Shown: positions 1-12,216, counted from the first letter of the stretch. The stretch is 64,000 nt of DNA from Ascidia mentula (GCA_947561715.1 OX387198.1:1302001-1366000), one strand, 5' to 3'. Numbers and translations are program-made. The notes: generated from the letters alone by a model not told the origin.

Positions 1-1204
1 GTAATTGATGTAAGGCTTTATCAGCTAACATGTCGTTTCAGTTTCACTGCATTGAGCCTTAGCTGCTTGTGACGGACTGTAACCATTCATCTAAAAATAA
101 TTACATATTATGTATTTTTACAACTGTCACACTACAGTGGATTTGAATTGAGGTAAATTATAAAGTTGAGTTTTTTGTACAGACTCTTGTTTATCAACGT
201 GATCGACAGCAGTTGATGTTGTATCTTGATAAAATCCCACAAGCTAACCAACATATGAGGCAGTATTTGTCAAATCAGTTAAGATCACAGGTGAGTTCCC
301 ATAACATAGGGTTGCCAGGCAACCAGATGTCCTAAGTTTCGGTGTTAGAATATGTGATTGTGGAAATTGACAAAAAGTGCCTAAATGTCCAGTATTTAAA
401 GAGAAGACCCATAATAGCCTGTTAATTAACGTAAGGTTACCTATTTTGAATCAATACCATGCTGCTGTCAAATAAGTTTTAATTGACAACAAAATATGGT
501 AACCCCAAGATCAGGGGCGTATCCAGGAATTTTTAAAGGGGGTGGTCCAAATTTTTTAGGGAATTCCCCGATTTTCAGGTATAAACCAAGGTTAATTGTG
601 GGCGAGAATCCTAAAATACGAACGCCGGTGTTCGCGCCAATCGTCATATAAACGGTGGCTTTCTGGCTTGCGCAATTGTGTAACGCTATGGAACACTCGA
701 TGTGAGGTTTTGCCGTATAGCGTTTGCGCCGTAGTGTTATTACTACTGCTTTCAAAGTTTAACAACTAAACTAATTGACTTTCACGCAAGTAAACCGCTT
801 GTCATTGCAACGTGGCCACTGAAAAACGACGTTTCGTCCCTAAACTGACCTTTGTTTCGTAACAATGCAACATGTTCGGTAACAATGTCAAGTGTTCGGT
901 AACAATGCTCCCTGTTTGGAAACAATGGCTAATGCAAGCACGATGCGGTTTTCAGGTCAACGTTAAAGAAAATTTCTGGTTTTCATGCGGATTTTGACAA
1001 AAAAATACAGTGGCGTTTGTTTAGTTATCAAAAAAGACCAAAATATTTCACAAAAGGGGGGGGTCCGGACCCCCCCCCCCCCCTGGATACGCCCATGCCT
1101 AAGATTACACTAATCCACAAACAACACCAGTCAAGTGTTTGTTACATCGTTTTATTACTGTTAAGTATTTTACTGTTTTTCAGGAAATCAAATGGAAAAA
1201 CTGA
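1..1204 (+). CDS. VIPAS39: VIPAS39 (SPE-39/VIPAR) copy A, last three exons only
   Basis: This is the 3' end of a gene for the VPS33B-interacting protein, which works with VPS33B in endosome-to-lysosome and apical membrane trafficking. Visible coding pieces are the end of an exon at 1-9 (residues VID), an exon at 183-290 beginning TLVYQRDRQQLMLYLDK, and a final exon at 1184-1204 giving EIKWKN and a stop. The same C-terminal order, ending in IRWKN, is known from vertebrate VIPAS39. Splice sites are GT-AG. The remainder of the gene lies left of the window. The intron between the last two exons carries a hAT-like insertion at 512-1097 that copies B and C lack. The sequence is closest to copy C at 51281-51882. 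The frame is open as far as it can be seen. Confidence 0.8.
512..1097. mobile_element. Non-autonomous hAT-like DNA transposon in VIPAS39-A last intron
   Basis: The ends are near-perfect 16-bp inverted repeats: CAGGGGCGTATCCAGG on the left and, in reverse complement, CATGGGCGTATCCAGG on the right. They are flanked by 8-bp direct repeats, CCCAAGAT at 504-511 and CCTAAGAT at 1098-1105, with one mismatch. VIPAS39 copies B and C have the uninterrupted site. An 8-bp target duplication with CAGGGGCG-type ends is typical of the hAT superfamily. The 586 bp hold no transposase frame. A G-run of 7 and a long C-run lie just inside the right end. Confidence 0.8.
852..930. repeat. Four imperfect 20-bp tandem units inside the hAT-like element
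   Basis: Units of the form TGTTCGGTAACAATGnnnnn follow one another four times with drift at both ends. A related stretch occurs in the opposite orientation near 62018-62095 in gene 4, so the repeat belongs to a transposon family and not to VIPAS39. Confidence 0.65.
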
Positions 1205-2205
1205 TATTGTTACAAAGATATCTCTAATCTGTCGGTTTCATCCACATCCAGTTGACTTTAAACAGCATTTTGAACTGTTACTCTATGATATTATGTGTGC
1301 AATGCTTTACATTATGTGATCTACAATATTACTAAATCTTGCTTTGACAACAAAATATCTGAATGTATATCTTGGTTATGTGTGTAACTTACCTGCAATG
1401 CAAATTTACCGTTGTCAAAACCATTTGTCCATGTATAAAACACTTAAAAACATGTGGAAAGGCACAGGTTAGGAAGTTTTGTTTGTGCTCCATGCTTAAA
1501 ACTATCTCGTACTTAACATCTACAAACCCCCTAACTACAAAGTCATGAAGAAGCAAACGTCATCACAACTATATCTTTTTTGTCACCTAAAATATTAATT
1601 GTAGTCTAAAATAGCACCACAAGTTTCTTTGCACATTAAAGCTGGTGTTTATCTGCAAGAATCTGAATTTTGTTTGTATCAAAACTGCTGAAACTTTTAA
1701 AACTAAACAGTGCCTTGTGTCAAGATTTTTAGAGCCTATCCAGCAGATCTTACAACATTGGTAATCAATTTTAACCTAAAAATACCACATATCTTACACA
1801 TTTAATACTTTTCCATCAAACCTGTCAGATACTTTTTTACCATATCCACTCTCAGACTGATTTGGAGCAATCTGCTTTCTGCACAATTTTTCATACAAAT
1901 GGCTTCAAAATCACTTCTTTGTCCTCAACCATCTCGTTCTTCATTAAAAAACTTGTCTGAAATCTACTTTTATTGCATTCACAATTAAATATTGACATGG
2001 TGAAAAACAACAACCAATATTATTTACAAACACAATATTTTTCTACGATACTCTAGGTTTTGATTTCAATCCAATACATTTTGCATCAAAAGTTTCCACA
2101 GCACATTTTGTGGAAAAACATTTACTTATAATTATTACTGCTGTTTCATGCTTAACTGACCAATCCAGAAACTACAATTGTTATGCAGTTGTGATGTCAT
2201 AATGC
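1205..2205. other. Tail-to-tail spacer between VIPAS39-A and gene 1
   Basis: No coding sequence is recognised here. The stretch is AT-rich and closely matches 51883-52862, the spacer between VIPAS39-C and gene 4, and more loosely 33958-34610. It should contain the 3' untranslated regions of both convergent genes. Small open frames in it are not conserved between the copies. Confidence 0.6.
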
Positions 2206-5200
2206 CTATTGTTGTAACTTTTCTGTAACTGTTTGCAAATTGTTTTCACTTATTTCAATCCTCTCCCTTCTTCTCTCTTCAGTTATGTCTGTAGCCATTC
2301 TGAAAGCTTGGATTGCTTTTTGATAAAAATCCACGCTTTCATTCAGTCGATTTGTTTCCATGCAAACATGACCAAGGTTGTGTAACAAACCTCCGAACAC
2401 TCCATGCTTTGCTGAGTTTTCACCAAACTGTTTCCTCATCATTTCAATTCCAAGTTTAATTGTTGATTCCCTCGACGAATAATCTCCGATTAAATCTTGA
2501 CTCAATTCAATCCAGAGCAAACACCACGCTTCACTTAAACATTGAAATTCTTCTTCCACGTTTTTAATATTTTGTATTTTGAGTCTCATCGTTTCCATAA
2601 GTGAGATCACATGACCACGAATTATTCGTTTGTTTTCAAGTTTTTGATTCGAATCCGATGTTTCCATCAAATCCCAGCATGTCAGTTTCAAACCCCAAAC
2701 ACAATTCCTCACACCTTTCACCCCTCTCACGTCATCGTGATGCCTTGAATAAAATTCACCTCCAAGTTCGTAAAATAAAATCGATTCCAAACATTTTCCC
2801 TTTTTTCTCTTTTTATCTCCAGTTGTTTTCAAATTTGTTGCAGTTTTCCCACGACCTTCAAGCGACTTTGAAAGTTGGTTTCTTGTTTCATTTGCTTCAG
2901 AGTATTTTTCGTGTTGCAACAAATCCACGTAACTTTTAACAAGAAATTTTCGATTGACGTTTCCATCTGAAATAAAATATAAATTGATTTAAGATTTAAA
3001 TAAACACACATCTCACTTTTGCGTTCACTGCCGTTCAAGTGTCAAGTTTTGCGGAAATATTTGGTGGCGATAAAGAGCACCAACAGATTTTTTTTTTGAG
3101 TGGGGATTTTTTACATTTTTGTTTTGCAAAAAACGGCCTAAATTTATACATTTGATTCGCGACTTACATTATACTGCGCAATGAAACGTTTTTATGCCTT
3201 AGCTTCATTTGATACCAGTGCACAGAATTGTTTTCATGTAAGTATGTATGTACAAATAATATTCTATATGTGCAAAAAAAGCCATAATATTGCAAAGCTG
3301 CAACTTTGAAATAATATTCTGCAAATGCATTATTTTACAAAAGTTAAAAGATAGGTTTATATATACTGATTGTTGCGACTTCTTTGATGGTTGCATGTTT
3401 TAATTCAATGGCCAGCTCATGCTTCTGAATCTTGATTGAGAATATAACATATTGTGCTTCAATTTTTGGAAAAACATTGGAGGTATATACTCTTAATTCA
3501 AGAAATTGGTATTACAACAAACTCCATTATTTCTGCTTGGATACCACCAAGATTTTAGGAAATTAACATTTGGACCACCAAATATTTCAGTCTATACTAA
3601 TGCATTAGCATAGGGCATTTTTTTAATACTACAAGATGTATAACAGAGCAACCTAAAAGTTGATACTTACAAGTATTTTTGCCATCAGAGCTGTCTTGTA
3701 GTAATAACTAATGTTTGATTGTACAAATAGACAGCCAAAAGGTAAAAAGCAAATTAGTACAATACAACTATATACGTACATTGTCGACAGCAAACAGTCA
3801 TAAACAAGAAATGTGGGTAATTTATATAATTATCGTACCTGGGTATTTGGTGGCATCTTTTTTTCTAAGCCAAGGAAACACTTTGTCCAACAAGCCTGAC
3901 TTGGATCTTGCTGAACCTACATAAGTGCAGTTATTAAACCAATAATTTGGATAGTTTTGTTTGTATAAACATTTGAAAAATGGTGGTTAACCAATTATGA
4001 AAAGGTAGAATTGGCCTTAGGCATGTTTTAATCCAAAGGCCAGCCTATGCTATTAAATCTTCATTCAGTTTACCAAAAATAGTGCTTCAATTTTTGTAAA
4101 AACATTGGAGATAAGACTCTGATGACACACAATTAAAATTAACAAATTCGTATTTTAATACATGTCATTTTCTTCTGCACAGACATGTGCATCGATTATG
4201 CACCCATTCGTTTGTACTAAAAAAGTGAGTGCCACCCCTGGGTAACTTTTCATTTGTACTAAAAAAGGTAACTTTTCAGCCCTTCTATGCCTAAACACCC
4301 ACATCCTTGGCACTTACGACTAAAGCATATCAATATTTTAGCTATATTTTTTTTAGTTAAATGGATATTGCTGAAGTTCACTGATCAATCCATGTCAAAT
4401 CACCCAATTGCCTCAACCCTTACTGATGAGGCATGAAATGTGTTGGTATACCAGTATGTGTAAGTAAAATTGAGTTCTGGTGTGTTCTTAAATTTTGGTG
4501 CCAAATTGTTTGTCATGTTTTAAAAGAGGAGTTTAGCAAATAACAGGTAGTTACTATATTACAAACTAGTACAGTGATAAATGTATAATATAACTTGTAC
4601 CAGTATGTGCAATATGTGCATGCTGTGGTGATGAGTTGTCTGACAGTGATAACGATGAGAATACTTCCTCTGGTGTTCTGCTTTCTATGTTAGAAACAAA
4701 AATGTTTTGGCATTGTTCGTTCAAATTATCATGAAATTTGCTGTCACAGCTTGGACAGAAAGACAAACAAACACTTAATCTGTAAATACCTCCATGTGGA
4801 TCATTTTAAAATCATGGTTGTTAAGTTGTTGAAAAAATAGCCAACTTCCTTTCGGTATTAACAAAACAAAAACTTGCAAATATATTTTTACAATAATTCA
4901 AAATTAGAAAAGCACGTCGTTTTAGAATTGTTGGATAACAAACGAAAATACACAGTGATGTGCTTGTGATGTGAACGCTAACCTACATTAAGTTACCTGT
5001 TTGTTGCATTGTTTCCTGTGTTGCATTTTCTGTTTCTCCACTTGGTGGACGACTGTATGTTTCGTCATGAGAAGTAGTTGAATGCTCCTCAGTGCTTTGA
5101 AATTGTTCTACAAAAAAATAAAATGCATCAGGTGAAATTAAAAATGATTAAAACTCGACATAAATATAATTATCCAGATATATTTCTTCAATATTACCTG

Positions 5201-8200
5201 CTACATACTCAGATACCACTTGACCTTGGGTGGAATCAGAAGTTGTTTGAGTTCGGGTGACATCACCAAGTGCAGGAGATCGGTTTCCTGCATCAGAGTT
5301 TGGATTGGAGTCTGTAATCAAAATAGTTGAAAGATTAAAAAGTTTTACACTTTGCAGCATTTGGCCCATGTCTTTACTACATTGCTGCTGTAACAATAAT
5401 AATGATCCTTAGCTGGGGGTCCACAGGCCCCTGGGGGTTAGTAGAGAGTTGTCAGGGGTCTGTAGCAACCTCTATACTGATGCCATAGGCCATGTGTTTA
5501 TAACTTCAATTTTTAAAATATGTTGATGCATTGTGCAACAAATCCTCAAAACAATACTATAGAAGCATGTTTACAACCTATCGCAAACAAAAAGCACATT
5601 GTGATGTGCAACCTAGATTTTATCTCAGAAGAAGCAAATTTGTCCAAAAACCTAGGGTTTGCAACTACTCTGAAGTCATTATACAGCAATGAAGGTTACA
5701 AAATCAGCTACATCAGGTGAATGTGGCTTTTTAAACAAAATGAGTGTGACAGTTTTAAAGGACCTATATGGCAATTAAATCAAAGAAATCTTGTTTTCAA
5801 GGCCCTCTGCAACAATGCACCTGCTGACTGTTCCACTTGCCCGATAACCATTGCTGGGTCTGGTAACCTATACAAGGACCTAATATTTTTAAAGTAAAAA
5901 AAAATATTTCTACTGGATGGGACAGTATACAGCAAGGATTTGTGAAATGTAGAAATGTACATGTCAGGCAGAATGCAAATCCTTTTACTATTCTGGGAAT
6001 AAGTTTCACAAAGATTTTCTTGTAACTAATCGACTAATGACATCAATTTCAGACAAAACAGGATTTTGCAGATCCAAGTCTAACAATTCATGAGGCAGGG
6101 TTTCCAGACCATTTTGCAAAATGGCGGATTCCTGCAAAAACAACAACGCAACCCACATCAAGTTACCTGTTTGTTGCATTGTTTCCTGTGCTGTATTTTC
6201 TTTATTTTCTGTTTCTCCACTTGGTGGACGACTGTATGTTTCATCATCAGAAGTAGTTGGACGCTCCTCAGTGCTTTGATTTTGTTCTGCAAAATTTTTA
6301 AATATACCAAATGCATCAGGTGACATTAAAAATGATTAAAACTTTACTGTAACAGAAGTTTTTAGATATATTTCGTCATTATTATATTTTTCAATATCAC
6401 CTGCTTCATGCTTAGAATCAACTTGACCTTGAGTGGCTGTTTGTGTTGAAGTAAAATCACCAAGTGCAGGAGATAAGTTTTCTGCATCAGAGTTTGGATT
6501 GGACTCTGTGACCAAAATACAAACTTATTTACCTTTCAGAGTTCAGGTTTTTCACCATGTTATGAATATTGCATCCTGAAATTGTTGTTGAAATAACAAC
6601 ATTATTAGTTTATACCTTACAGGTTGAAACAGTGCGTGTATACACCCTGTCTGCAGCTCTCATTATTAGTTTAGTTTGACACAGGTTAAAAAATTCACAG
6701 ATTTTGCACAGTGCAGTATCTGGCCCGTATCATTATTACAGTGCTGCAATGAAAATGATTATAAACTTTGCCAATTAGTGAAACAACAAACAAATTGCAT
6801 TATCTTTTAATTGGAGATGAATTTATTTGGTGATTTTTTGCTCTATTTTGTTCAGTGTTATGTACACTCCTTGGACTCCAAAACGGTATTGCATTATCCA
6901 TAAATATTTTTCACCAATCTGATTATGTGGGAAAATTACTACTTTTTGGGAGAATCTTGAGAATTTCCCTCATAGGTCATTGTGCACTCCTAGTTAAAAC
7001 GCCTTGATTCAAACCCTTTCTTTGAAATCCTCCACTGATACGAATACTTCGGTCTCACATCAATCATGTTTTAACAAACTCGTACAACAACCACGTTGAA
7101 GGTCTACCTTCTAAAATTTGCAGTTCCTGGCAATTCAGATGACCTCCAGAACCTAACCCAGAAATTGATGAACGTTGGATGACGTCATCAGGACGTGGTT
7201 CCTTGGGGGAGGATGACCGACCTTCTCTGATGTCATAATAAGTATCGGTGGAAACTATGACAAAAACATATGAAAAAGGATTCTGTACGTGATATGAGTA
7301 AACAATGAAATGTAAAATTTTACATGCCTAGCAGAAAAAATCAACAAGCCCAACTGCGCCCAATGTTAGTAAAGTTTTCACATATTAGCTAGTTACACCA
7401 TAGAATACAAAAACATGGAATGGAAACTCTTTTCGTCACGCATGAGTAACACTTTACGCAAAATGAAAAATGCATTGGGTTAAATGCGATATTGGCGCTT
7501 TTCGGCGGCGAAAAAGTGTAAGTTAATGTAACCACAAGAATTTATTCAAATGTTATTCAAGTAGTTTCATCCTTAATCTTTTTAAATATGTGGATGATTT
7601 TAATTATGACGCGCTATGATACACTTGTGTTACAAGTCACCTTACTGACCGAAAAAATGTTAATACGTCATCGCGTCAACCTCAAGGATAACGTAAAAGA
7701 TGTAATTACGTCATTCAAGTGATGACGTAATGTTTTAGATTTGCATATCTGCCTGAAAAGCAATCATGGGATTCAGAAACCTAATATTTGAACAAAACAG
7801 GCCGACCCAGAGGTCCCATTTTTGCAGTCATTATTGGGTATGTATCAAAATGTTTCATAACTCCTCTTTTTGTAAAGACATATGTTGGATAGATGGTGCA
7901 GTACTACATGAAATAGTTTTTGGCCCAAAACGTCAGATTGTAGCCTTTGTAAACCAGATAAAATGGGGCCAAATTTAGCTGCTTAATTTTAAAGATTGTA
8001 TTTACTTGGTTAACCATACTTAAATCTGGCCGTTTTTCATCTTTTATGCAAATAATATTAAATAATAAATAAATAGTGGTAATTATCCCAAAATTATTGA
8101 CATAATCAAATTAATCCTTGTGTCATTTTTTATATTCTATTGGTTCAGGGCAATTCATGCCACATATGAGCCGATGCTCTGTGAATATTAATGAACCTGC

Positions 8201-9804
8201 TTTTGTTGTACTAGTAATCTACTTTATACATTTTCCCACACATCACTGAGTTTTCTATTTGATTTCATTGTAAGTATTTGGTTGTATATTGGCAATTTTG
8301 TCCGAAAGTTCACCTTTAAGTGTTGATTAGTCCAATATCCCTGACAAGAAAACAAATTTGATGGAAATTATTTTTGTCAGACTATTCCACACAAAACAGA
8401 AGTATATTTTTTACTCTCATCATAACACTTGGTTGAAGGCTCATGACACAGTTGAAAATATGTAATGTTTTGTTGAACTAAACATAATTGCCTTGTGTTT
8501 CAGCCAAATTGGATCTTAATATATTAATAATCTTTTTCACTAGTCGTAACGCCCCTACTAGACGGGGCAGAATAATGGGGCAGAAAAAGCGGTAGACCTA
8601 TTCTGCAAAATATCGAAACCTACCTAAAAATCTTTGATGTCTTGTAGAATAGCAATCAAGTGGAACCAATCGATCAAGGTTGATAGGAAAGGGATCTATG
8701 ATGTCCATCTGTCTGACGACATCTTCCACTTGTTGCTCGATCACTTCTGGGTTTTGCTGGTCGAGAAGTTGCTGCAATCTCTCACAGATTTCGATCATCG
8801 TTGGTCGTTTAGATGGATCTTGATCCCAACACTGCTTCATCAGTTGCTCGAGGTTTTCAACGATTACTCTGTCGCTGTAATTGAGATGAGGCTTTAATTG
8901 CTTTATTATGGAACAGTTTGGTCTTGTCCCTTCCTTGATGGAATCCAGTAAAGCTTTAAGGTTGCCCGTCGGATATGGCAATGCACGCATGACAACGGTA
9001 AACACCATCACACCGAAAGCGTAAGCATCAAGTTCTTTAGTAGGTTTCATGGTGAGGTCTCTTAGTTTTTCAGGAGCCGTGTACATCGCAGTGTATTGAG
9101 GTCTTTCCTTCTTGCTTCTTGCCGAACAATCCACAGTCATTAAGCCTGTGGTTGTTGCGAGTTCAGCACTTCCAAAGTCGCATAGTTTAAGAAGCATAGC
9201 TCTGGTAAGCAACCCATTCTCTGGTTTGACGTCTCCGTGAACCATTCTCTTCTGAGGTAAACCGTGGCAAGCTTTGAGACCTTTTGCAGCATGGAGTAAA
9301 ATGCGGACACGTAAGGGAAATCCCAATGAAATTGAATGATTCAGTAATAACTGAAGCAAGTTTCCACATTCGCAAAACTCCATGACGATCCCGATGGCAA
9401 AGTGCCATTTGGTCCAACCGTAGACACGAACTATGTTGTCGTGATCTCCTAGTTTGTACAGGTTTTCCACTTCCTCCCAGAATCTGCATAAGAGTTGCTT
9501 ATAAAATTCACAACCACAGGGCAAAATAAGCTGCACTTACATTCGTTTAAACATCTCTTCGTCTTGAGGTCCGCCAGCTTGGATGACTTTGACTGCAACA
9601 TATCGTTTTAAACGAACATGATACCCAATCAAGACATCTCCGAATCCACCAGTTCCAGCAATAAAGTTGACTGGATCACATAGAATGTCCCCAGCGTTGA
9701 TTGAACGGTACTGTATCAAAACAGATAGAAAGATCACACAGATAAATCTAAAAAATCCCAGCCAGAAATACCTTCTCTTTGAACGACATTGAGGCTGTTT
9801 CCAT
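2206..9804 (-). CDS. Gene 1: non-RD TKL kinase-linker-TPR protein
   Basis: Twelve exons on the minus strand join into a 2607-nt frame of 868 residues: 9804-9772, 9710-9541, 9483-8624, 7254-7108 (C), 6505-6401 (B), 6286-6167 (A), 5311-5198 (B), 5107-4997 (A), 4684-4601 (S), 3916-3839 (W), 3694-3671 (K) and 2966-2206. All splice sites are GT-AG. Residues about 20-340 form a protein kinase with glycine loop GTGGFGDV (about 30-37), Lys52, helix-C Glu72, HGD 150-152 in place of HRD, DFG 170-172 and APE 204-206. The family looks like TKL, RIPK/IRAK type. Residues 354-615 are a Ser/Thr/Pro-rich acidic linker. Residues 616-868 are helical with a TPR-like stretch (LLHNLGHVCMETNRLNESVDF). There is no signal peptide or membrane segment. 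The last exon has no start codon near its acceptor, which supports a fusion. One C exon present in genes 2 and 3 is missing. Substrates are unknown. Confidence 0.75.
3839..3916 (-). other. W exon of gene 1 (optional linker exon)
   Basis: A 78-nt phase-1 exon encodes a basic stretch containing GSARSKSGLLDKVFPWL, unlike the acidic linker around it. It is bounded by an AG acceptor and a GT donor, and it recurs in gene 4 at 59726-59803 but is deleted from genes 2 and 3. The aromatic/basic character could make a short docking or membrane-binding motif. That function is a guess. Confidence 0.6.
5760..5945. repeat. R1 repeat fragment in gene 1 intron
   Basis: This starts GGACCTATATGG and carries a CCCGATAACCATTGCTGGGT block shared with 19440-19640, 26913-27120, 32105-32300 and 39640-39770. 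It is cut off at 5943-5946, where about 0.9 kb seen in genes 2 and 3, including a C-type exon, is missing. Confidence 0.6.
7255..8623 (-). other. First large intron of gene 1, no gene seen
   Basis: This intron separates the kinase exon from the first linker exon. It is AT-rich and differs for most of its length from the equivalent introns of genes 2 and 3 (21842-22638 and 41967-42763), which are almost identical to each other. No coding exon or known repeat was recognised in it. Confidence 0.5.
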
Positions 9805-10130
9805 CAGGTGCCTGTTATCTATTTGCAGTATTTACTGTAGCCTGTAGACGAGTTGACTCGTTTCATAGTTAGCTACTAACAATTCTTGGTACCACCTCAG
9901 CTACGCAACTTCCGCTAAACTATCTATACACTAAAAAGTGTTTGCGTTTAAATTTGAAATTTTCCCACTTCAAGGAACTGCAGTTATTTCGCGCAATGAC
10001 TAATATCCAATGACGCAGTTATAATGAGACCATTCTTGTGTTTCCTTGTTGTGCCATCCAGGTTTGCTCGTCGCAAGTTCAACTCTTTGGTATCTTTATT
10101 TATGACTAAATAGAGCAACATGTGCTTTTA
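9805..10130 (-). promoter_or_regulatory. Conserved 5' flank of gene 1 (candidate promoter)
   Basis: About 300 bp immediately upstream of the first coding exon is conserved in front of genes 2 (23830-24200) and 3 (43957-44330), including a palindromic GAGTTGACTC near 9850. Conservation of a non-coding block at the 5' end of three paralogues fits a promoter and 5' UTR. No TATA box was clearly placed. Recent duplication alone could also explain the match. Confidence 0.35.
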
Positions 10131-10697
10131 AACTAAACTGCGTTCATGAGGTAATTTTTATGTTATAATGTGTAGTTTGTTCCTGTGTCACGCACAACAA
10201 GTGGAGTTGGAAGAAAGGTTGATTCTGGAAGAAAACCTCAAATATTGCCACATTTTTTTAAAAAAGGATTTAAAAATTACCCAAAGAATCCAACGAAAAA
10301 ACACTGAGTTAAGTTTTGTTCGAATTTTTGTTGTCTGTATGTGGCAAGAACGATTGGTCTTTTACCGGAATAAGTTTTGGTGTCCTCAAACACCAGATTA
10401 TGTTTGCAGTTGTCGAGTTTGTTTGAAGAACTGCAGTTGCAAAGGATTTGAATCGACGACGCAAGGATTGCTTGGTCCTTTCCACGATTGCATTATTAAC
10501 ATTTAGTTTTGAGTGTCCTGGTAGTTAAATGTTATTCGTACATTGAAAGTATTTAAAAATCTAAAACAAGTTTAATACCAAATGTTTTAACGTTGGTTGG
10601 GTGTTTGCTATAATGACGACGTCTAAAATATAAAAGACTAAAATACTGACGTGGTGAGTACGTCACAGTGAAATCAAGTCTGCTATGCGTGTTCTTA

Positions 10698-11351
10698 CTG
10701 TATAGGTTACTACACTGACTCAGTGAGTAGACTTTTGTTAATTGAAACGTTGCGTTAGTAGCTGAGCGAGATGGACACGTTGCTAATTTCTAAGAGCGCG
10801 TGCGTGCGTAGGGATGCACCGAAAGTTCGGTTTGCCGAATTTATTTGGCCGAAACTAAGGTTGTCGCAATTATTCGGTTTCGGCCGAATATTTTTGCACA
10901 ATTCGGCCGAAACCGAAACTTTTTTACGGCATATAACGCTGATACGCAAAATTTGGAAAAGGTTAAAATCATTGTTTAAATTGTACGAGTATGTTCGTTT
11001 CATTTGTTGACTTTCACAGAAATGATAAAAATCAACTTTAGGCAGTTGGTACAGAAGACCAAAAAAGGCTGTATGATAAGATTAGTTCCAACCCAGCACA
11101 TTTTTGTTTAAATTTATTGCGTTTAAAGAGATAGATACCAAAATTAGTTTCGGTTTATTCGGCCGAAATAATTCGGCAACTTTTGCCGAATACCCGGTTT
11201 CGGCCTAATATAAAAATAGCTGTTTCGGTGCATCACTACTGTATAGGTTACTACACTGACTCAGTGAGTAGACTTTTGTTAATTGAAACGTTGCGTTAGT
11301 AACTGAGCGAAATTACAACACGTTGCTAATTTCTTAGATCGCGTGCGTGCG
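10698..11351. repeat. 112-bp direct repeat flanking a MITE
   Basis: Positions 10698-10808 and 11239-11351 are nearly identical, from CTGTATAGGTTACTACAC to GCGTGCGTGCG. The MITE lies exactly between them. The matching places upstream of genes 2 (about 24617) and 3 (about 44940) have a single copy and no MITE. Confidence 0.75.
10809..11238. mobile_element. hAT-like MITE
   Basis: The 430-bp element has 16-bp terminal inverted repeats, TAGGGATGCACCGAAA on the left and TTTCGGTGCATCACTA on the right. Its interior is rich in TTCGGCCGAA-type words near both ends. These GGGATGCACCGA ends are typical of hAT non-autonomous elements. There is no transposase frame. No simple 8-bp target duplication is present because longer flanking repeats take its place. 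Confidence 0.75.
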
Positions 11352-11449
11352 TTAGAACGTGAAGAGAAGAAAATCACGGAATTGATTGAGTAACTGCAGT
11401 CCTAGTTTTAGTTAGGCGTCAGAGTTAATTGTAAACGAGTAACATGTAT

Positions 11450-12216
11450 TTAAGTTTCGATAAAAAAGGTCTGTCATCGAGCCAGATGCCAGAAGGTTGC
11501 GAGAGTTCTGCATGAAATCCTCCGTCTGCATCCTTGGTTCCGTCTGCGTTCCAATTGTGCGAGGAATTAAGTCATGAAACATGCGTGGTGTTACGCACGC
11601 CCCTTCCTTGTGAAAATTGTTTCTTTCCGACTGTCCCTTGCATCCCACGCATATTTCCTGACTTAATTTAAAAAGGAATAATTGTCCAGCATGATGCAGT
11701 CCGACTGAAGGCTGGTCACTTTTGCCCGCTATCTAATTTTTGTTGGCTCGCGAATTGAACCCGGACAGCGGCACAAACGTTTGTAAAACTCTTATTGTTA
11801 CGTATGAAAAGGCATGGTTTTGTCACAAAGGACTATTCACCATGAACCTATTTTTTTCGTTGTCCATCTTGGCAATTCCGGACATATGTGTAATAAGTGA
11901 CAAAAAAGAGTTGCACTCGTCCGGTAAAAAACTACCCCGGTATTGTCATCACTTTGCTTTAACAGGCGCACACTTGTTGCAGCTGGGCTGAAGAACAACT
12001 GGATATAGAATATGTTGTTTTATCATTACAATTACTGATGATCAACAGCAAGCAACAAGTTAAACATCAGTTTCAAAAAGTTAATGCAAACGGACGAGTT
12101 TTTAAATTTCCTAATCATTTTTGTAAATCTAGTCAGCTAGTTTTTCTGGTAAAACGACACTTTTTATCACAGAAAAATCAGAAGTTTTCGGCCCAAAACT
12201 TTCACCGTAAATATAC
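11450..12216 (-). pseudogene. Split remnant of claudin-like last exon upstream of gene 1
   Basis: The tail (residues MQNSRNLLASGSMTD) reads on the minus strand near 11450-11530. The beginning of the same exon, around its acceptor, lies near 12195-12216. About 0.65 kb of unrelated sequence separates them, and the transmembrane part present at 24832-25057 is gone. It cannot encode the protein. Confidence 0.45.

Noticed and set aside
512..1097. Direct interpretation of the C-run and G-run as a regulatory quadruplex
   Set aside because: The runs lie at the end of a transposon and occur in one copy only. Homopolymer length there is also prone to sequencing error.
2601..2939. Plus-strand frames opposite each TPR exon
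   Set aside because: They are antisense to the TPR exon and differ in length and stops between copies.
6090..6323. Plus-strand frames over the A exons, also near 20743 and 40867
   Set aside because: They are antisense shadows of the minus-strand A exons, whose splice sites and phase are conserved.
10168..10506. 112-residue plus-strand frame upstream of gene 1
   Set aside because: The paralogous stretch at about 44360-44680 is frameshifted with a different residue order and an early stop, and the one at about 24210-24355 is truncated. The frame is not maintained and no motif is recognised.
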